Shown here piece after piece: positions 62,264 through 64,000 of a stretch of DNA of 64,000 nt. Positions within the stretch are counted from its first letter, which is position 1, and every line of letters starts with the position of its first letter. Origin of the DNA: Salegentibacter sp. (GTDB taxonomy: Bacteria > Bacteroidota > Bacteroidia > Flavobacteriales > Flavobacteriaceae); the NCBI GenBank assembly GCA_017795085.1, contig CP051246.1, positions 620,001-684,000 of the forward strand, in the 5' to 3' direction. A program made the translations under genes and the position numbers. Below the pieces are notes generated by a model. The model did not search any database. It had not been told where the DNA came from and saw only the letters and a program-made list of their open reading frames with translations.

Positions 62264-63517
62264 ATGTTGATATATCTACGAGTACTAAAAGAAAGTTTTT
62301 ATTTTGCAATAAATGCGCTTAAAAATAATAAGCTGCGAACTTTTCTTTCGTTGTTGGGGGTTACTATAGGTATTTTTTCAATTATTGCAGTTTTGGCTGC
62401 TGTAGATTCTCTTGAAAAGGAAATTAAAGGAAGCCTGAGCGCATTAGATAACAGTACTATTGTAGTTATGCGGTTTTCTTTTGGCCCTACCGATGTACCT
62501 CAATGGAAGCGGGAACAATTTCCTGATGTTTCTTATGAAGAATACAATTATTTAAAGAGAAATTTACCTGAAACCGAAGCGGTGAGCTATGTGATTGGTG
62601 TTCCCAGCGAACCGATTAAATTTCAGGGTGTTACTAGTGAGGGGGTTGATATAGGCGCAGTAACCAGCGAATATTACAATATTGAAGCTTTTGAATTGGA
62701 AGATGGGCGGTTTTTTAATGAACCTGAATCGGTGGCGGGCTCAGCGGTGGTGGTATTAGGGCATGAAATTGCACAAAATCTTTTCGGAAATTCCAATCCG
62801 TTGGGGCAACAGGTGCGTATATACGGCCGTAAAGTTAGTGTAATCGGAGTTTTGAAAAAACAGGGTGCAAGTCTTTTTGGAAGCTCTCGTGATGGGCAGG
62901 CTTTTGTTCCTGCTAACCTCGTGCGGCGGATCTTTGGGGATGAGAATCGTATGGTTTTTCCTCAGCTTGTTTTAAAGCCTGAAAAAGATATAGATAATGA
63001 TGAATATATAGCAAACGTTGAACAACAACTTCGTAATATCCGTGGAATTAAACCCGGTGATGATAATAATTTCTTTATAAATCAATTGCAGGGCTTTGCC
63101 GATTTTATAGACAATATTACCGGGCAAATGAATGTTATTGGGCTAATAATTAGTGGATTTTCTCTGCTGGTGGGCGGTTTTGGGATAGCTAATATTATGT
63201 TTGTAAGTGTAAAAGAGCGTACCAACCTTATCGGGATTCAAAAATCACTTGGCGCAAAGAATAAATTTATCCTGGCCCAGTTTTTATTTGAAGCTATAAT
63301 TTTATCGGTAATCGGTGGGCTTATTGGACTTTTCTTTGTGTGGCTAACTTCTATAATCGCTTCGCAGTTTACCGGCGATTTCCAATTTGTGCTTTCTCCC
63401 TGGAATTTATTTCTCGGTACCGTGGTAGCTGCAGTAATCGGACTTGTTTCAGGAATAATTCCCGCGATTTCTGCTTCAAAATTAGACCCCGTAGAAGCAA
63501 TTAGAACGGGAATATAA
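62264..63517 (+). CDS. ABC transporter permease (MacB/FtsX type)
   Basis: 417 aa. One membrane segment after LKNNKLRTFLSLLGVTIGIFSIIAVLAAVDSL, a large periplasmic domain (about 45-285, FQGVTSEGVDIGAV), then three C-terminal membrane segments (GFSLLVGGFGIANIMFVSVKERTNLIGIQKSLGAKNKFILAQF). It is the membrane half of a MacB-type exporter or lipoprotein-release system; no ATPase gene is in the window. Preceded by a 145-base divergent gap from purH. Confidence 0.92.
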   Translation: MLIYLRVLKESFYFAINALKNNKLRTFLSLLGVTIGIFSIIAVLAAVDSLEKEIKGSLSALDNSTIVVMRFSFGPTDVPQWKREQFPDVSYEEYNYLKRNLPETEAVSYVIGVPSEPIKFQGVTSEGVDIGAVTSEYYNIEAFELEDGRFFNEPESVAGSAVVVLGHEIAQNLFGNSNPLGQQVRIYGRKVSVIGVLKKQGASLFGSSRDGQAFVPANLVRRIFGDENRMVFPQLVLKPEKDIDNDEYIANVEQQLRNIRGIKPGDDNNFFINQLQGFADFIDNITGQMNVIGLIISGFSLLVGGFGIANIMFVSVKERTNLIGIQKSLGAKNKFILAQFLFEAIILSVIGGLIGLFFVWLTSIIASQFTGDFQFVLSPWNLFLGTVVAAVIGLVSGIIPAISASKLDPVEAIRTGI

Positions 63518-63532
63518 GAAAAAAGTGCAAAA

Positions 63533-63593
63533 TTAGAAGTACAAAATACGTAGTGAATTTTTCAACTTCGTACTTTTAATTTCGTACTTCTAA
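63533..63593. repeat. Inverted repeat between convergent genes
   Basis: TTAGAAGTAC (63533-63542) and GTACTTCTAA (63584-63593) form a perfect 10-bp inverted repeat, with an internal extra copy of CGTACTTTTAATTTCGTACTT. It separates the permease and GAF genes and may act as a weak terminator. Confidence 0.4.
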
Positions 63594-64000
63594 CTTAAAA
63601 TTTTCGCTACTTCTTCATTAACCCATTGTAAAAAGTGTTCGTCTTCAATATTAAAAGGATCGGGAGTATGCGAATCGATATCAATTTGGCCAATGTTTTC
63701 ACCGTTTAGAAATAACGGGATTACTATTTCGGCCTTAACGTGAATACTGCAGGCAATGTAATTGTTTTGTGCTTTTACATCGGGTACCACAAAGTTTTTA
63801 TTGGAAACCGCTACCTGGCCGCAAATGCCTTTACCGAAAGGAATAATGGTATGATCGGTAGGTTCACCGGCAAAAGCGCTTAATTTTAATTCTTCTTTAT
63901 CACCGTTTTTAAAATAAAACCCTACCCAGTCGTAATACGGAATATTCTCTCGCAAGACTTCACAAACCTGTTCCAATCGGTGTTCTACAGATAGGTTCTT
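63590..64000 (-). CDS. GAF domain protein (free methionine-R-sulfoxide reductase-like), 5' truncated
   Basis: At least 136 residues, reading off the right edge without a start (NLSVEHRLEQVCEVLRENI). Core: YYDWVGFYFKNGDKEELKLSAFAG, GKGICGQVAVSNKNFVVPDV, and IACSIHVKAEIVIPLFLNGENIGQIDIDS. The two Cys (GICGQ and IACSI) and IGQIDIDS are the pattern of fRMsr-type GAF proteins. These reduce free methionine-R-sulfoxide with thioredoxin. The window lacks the N-terminus, so family membership is likely but not certain. Confidence 0.8.
   Translation of the reverse strand, partial: KNLSVEHRLEQVCEVLRENIPYYDWVGFYFKNGDKEELKLSAFAGEPTDHTIIPFGKGICGQVAVSNKNFVVPDVKAQNNYIACSIHVKAEIVIPLFLNGENIGQIDIDSHTPDPFNIEDEHFLQWVNEEVAKILS

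Overview
The window is an AT-rich piece of a Flavobacteriia chromosome (Bacteroidota, family Flavobacteriaceae). Evidence is the GYDIA-type GHMP kinase beside a class II HMG-CoA reductase, LytTR/2TM signalling genes, a histone-H1-like 58-aa protein, and promoters of the Bacteroidota form TTTG-N19/20-TAnnTTTG upstream of both tRNAs. The genus cannot be fixed from sequence reading alone.

Region 1 (1-12,030) is accessory. After an NAD(P)H oxidoreductase and a DUF4382 lipoprotein comes a strictly co-directional run of small, functionally unrelated genes (about 2.6-11.3 kb). It holds a secreted protein, an ArsR/SRPBCC/69-aa trio, two membrane proteins, a secreted protein with a PEP-mutase-like enzyme and Ada, and a lipoprotein. 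Palindromic repeats of about 60-200 bp separate most of the groups. Several repeats are clearly related to each other and resemble integron attC sites, but no integron integrase is in the window. One repeat is split by a group II intron (about 5543-7439) whose reverse-transcriptase gene is decayed. The exon junction can be rebuilt because the rejoined sequence matches another copy of the repeat.

Region 2 (about 12,071-26,765) is a 14.7-kb integrative and mobilizable element in the 3' end of tRNA-Asp. It is bounded by a 41-bp direct repeat, with an intact tRNA on the right and only a 3' fragment on the left. It carries a tyrosine recombinase, an excisionase-like HTH protein, a D5-type primase-helicase, a TOPRIM primase, 11-bp-spaced iteron-like repeats, a mobilization accessory protein, a relaxase and a coiled-coil membrane protein. 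It has no type IV secretion genes. Cargo is a Fic protein, a lipoprotein, remnants of regulators, and an intact OmpR/histidine-kinase pair followed by PepSY-like, SdiA-regulated-like and TVP38-like genes.

Region 3 (26.8-64 kb) is mostly core genome. It has DUF58, thioredoxin, a LytTR two-component operon in which the kinase carries its own C-terminal 2TM domain, and tRNA-Phe. A coaX/barrel/TPR/lptC/small membrane protein/HlyC-CorC run follows, then a PpiD-like foldase. Next are the mevalonate genes, a DPP-IV-like peptidase and a POT transporter, a comEC split by two single-base frameshifts, NlpC/P60, lpxB, surE and a tail-specific protease. The rod-shape operon mreB-mreC-mreD-mrdA-rodA and purH follow, then an ABC permease and a GAF protein that runs off the right edge. 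Three frameshifts (ArsR and two in comEC) lie in or at short homopolymers, so sequencing error must be considered for them.
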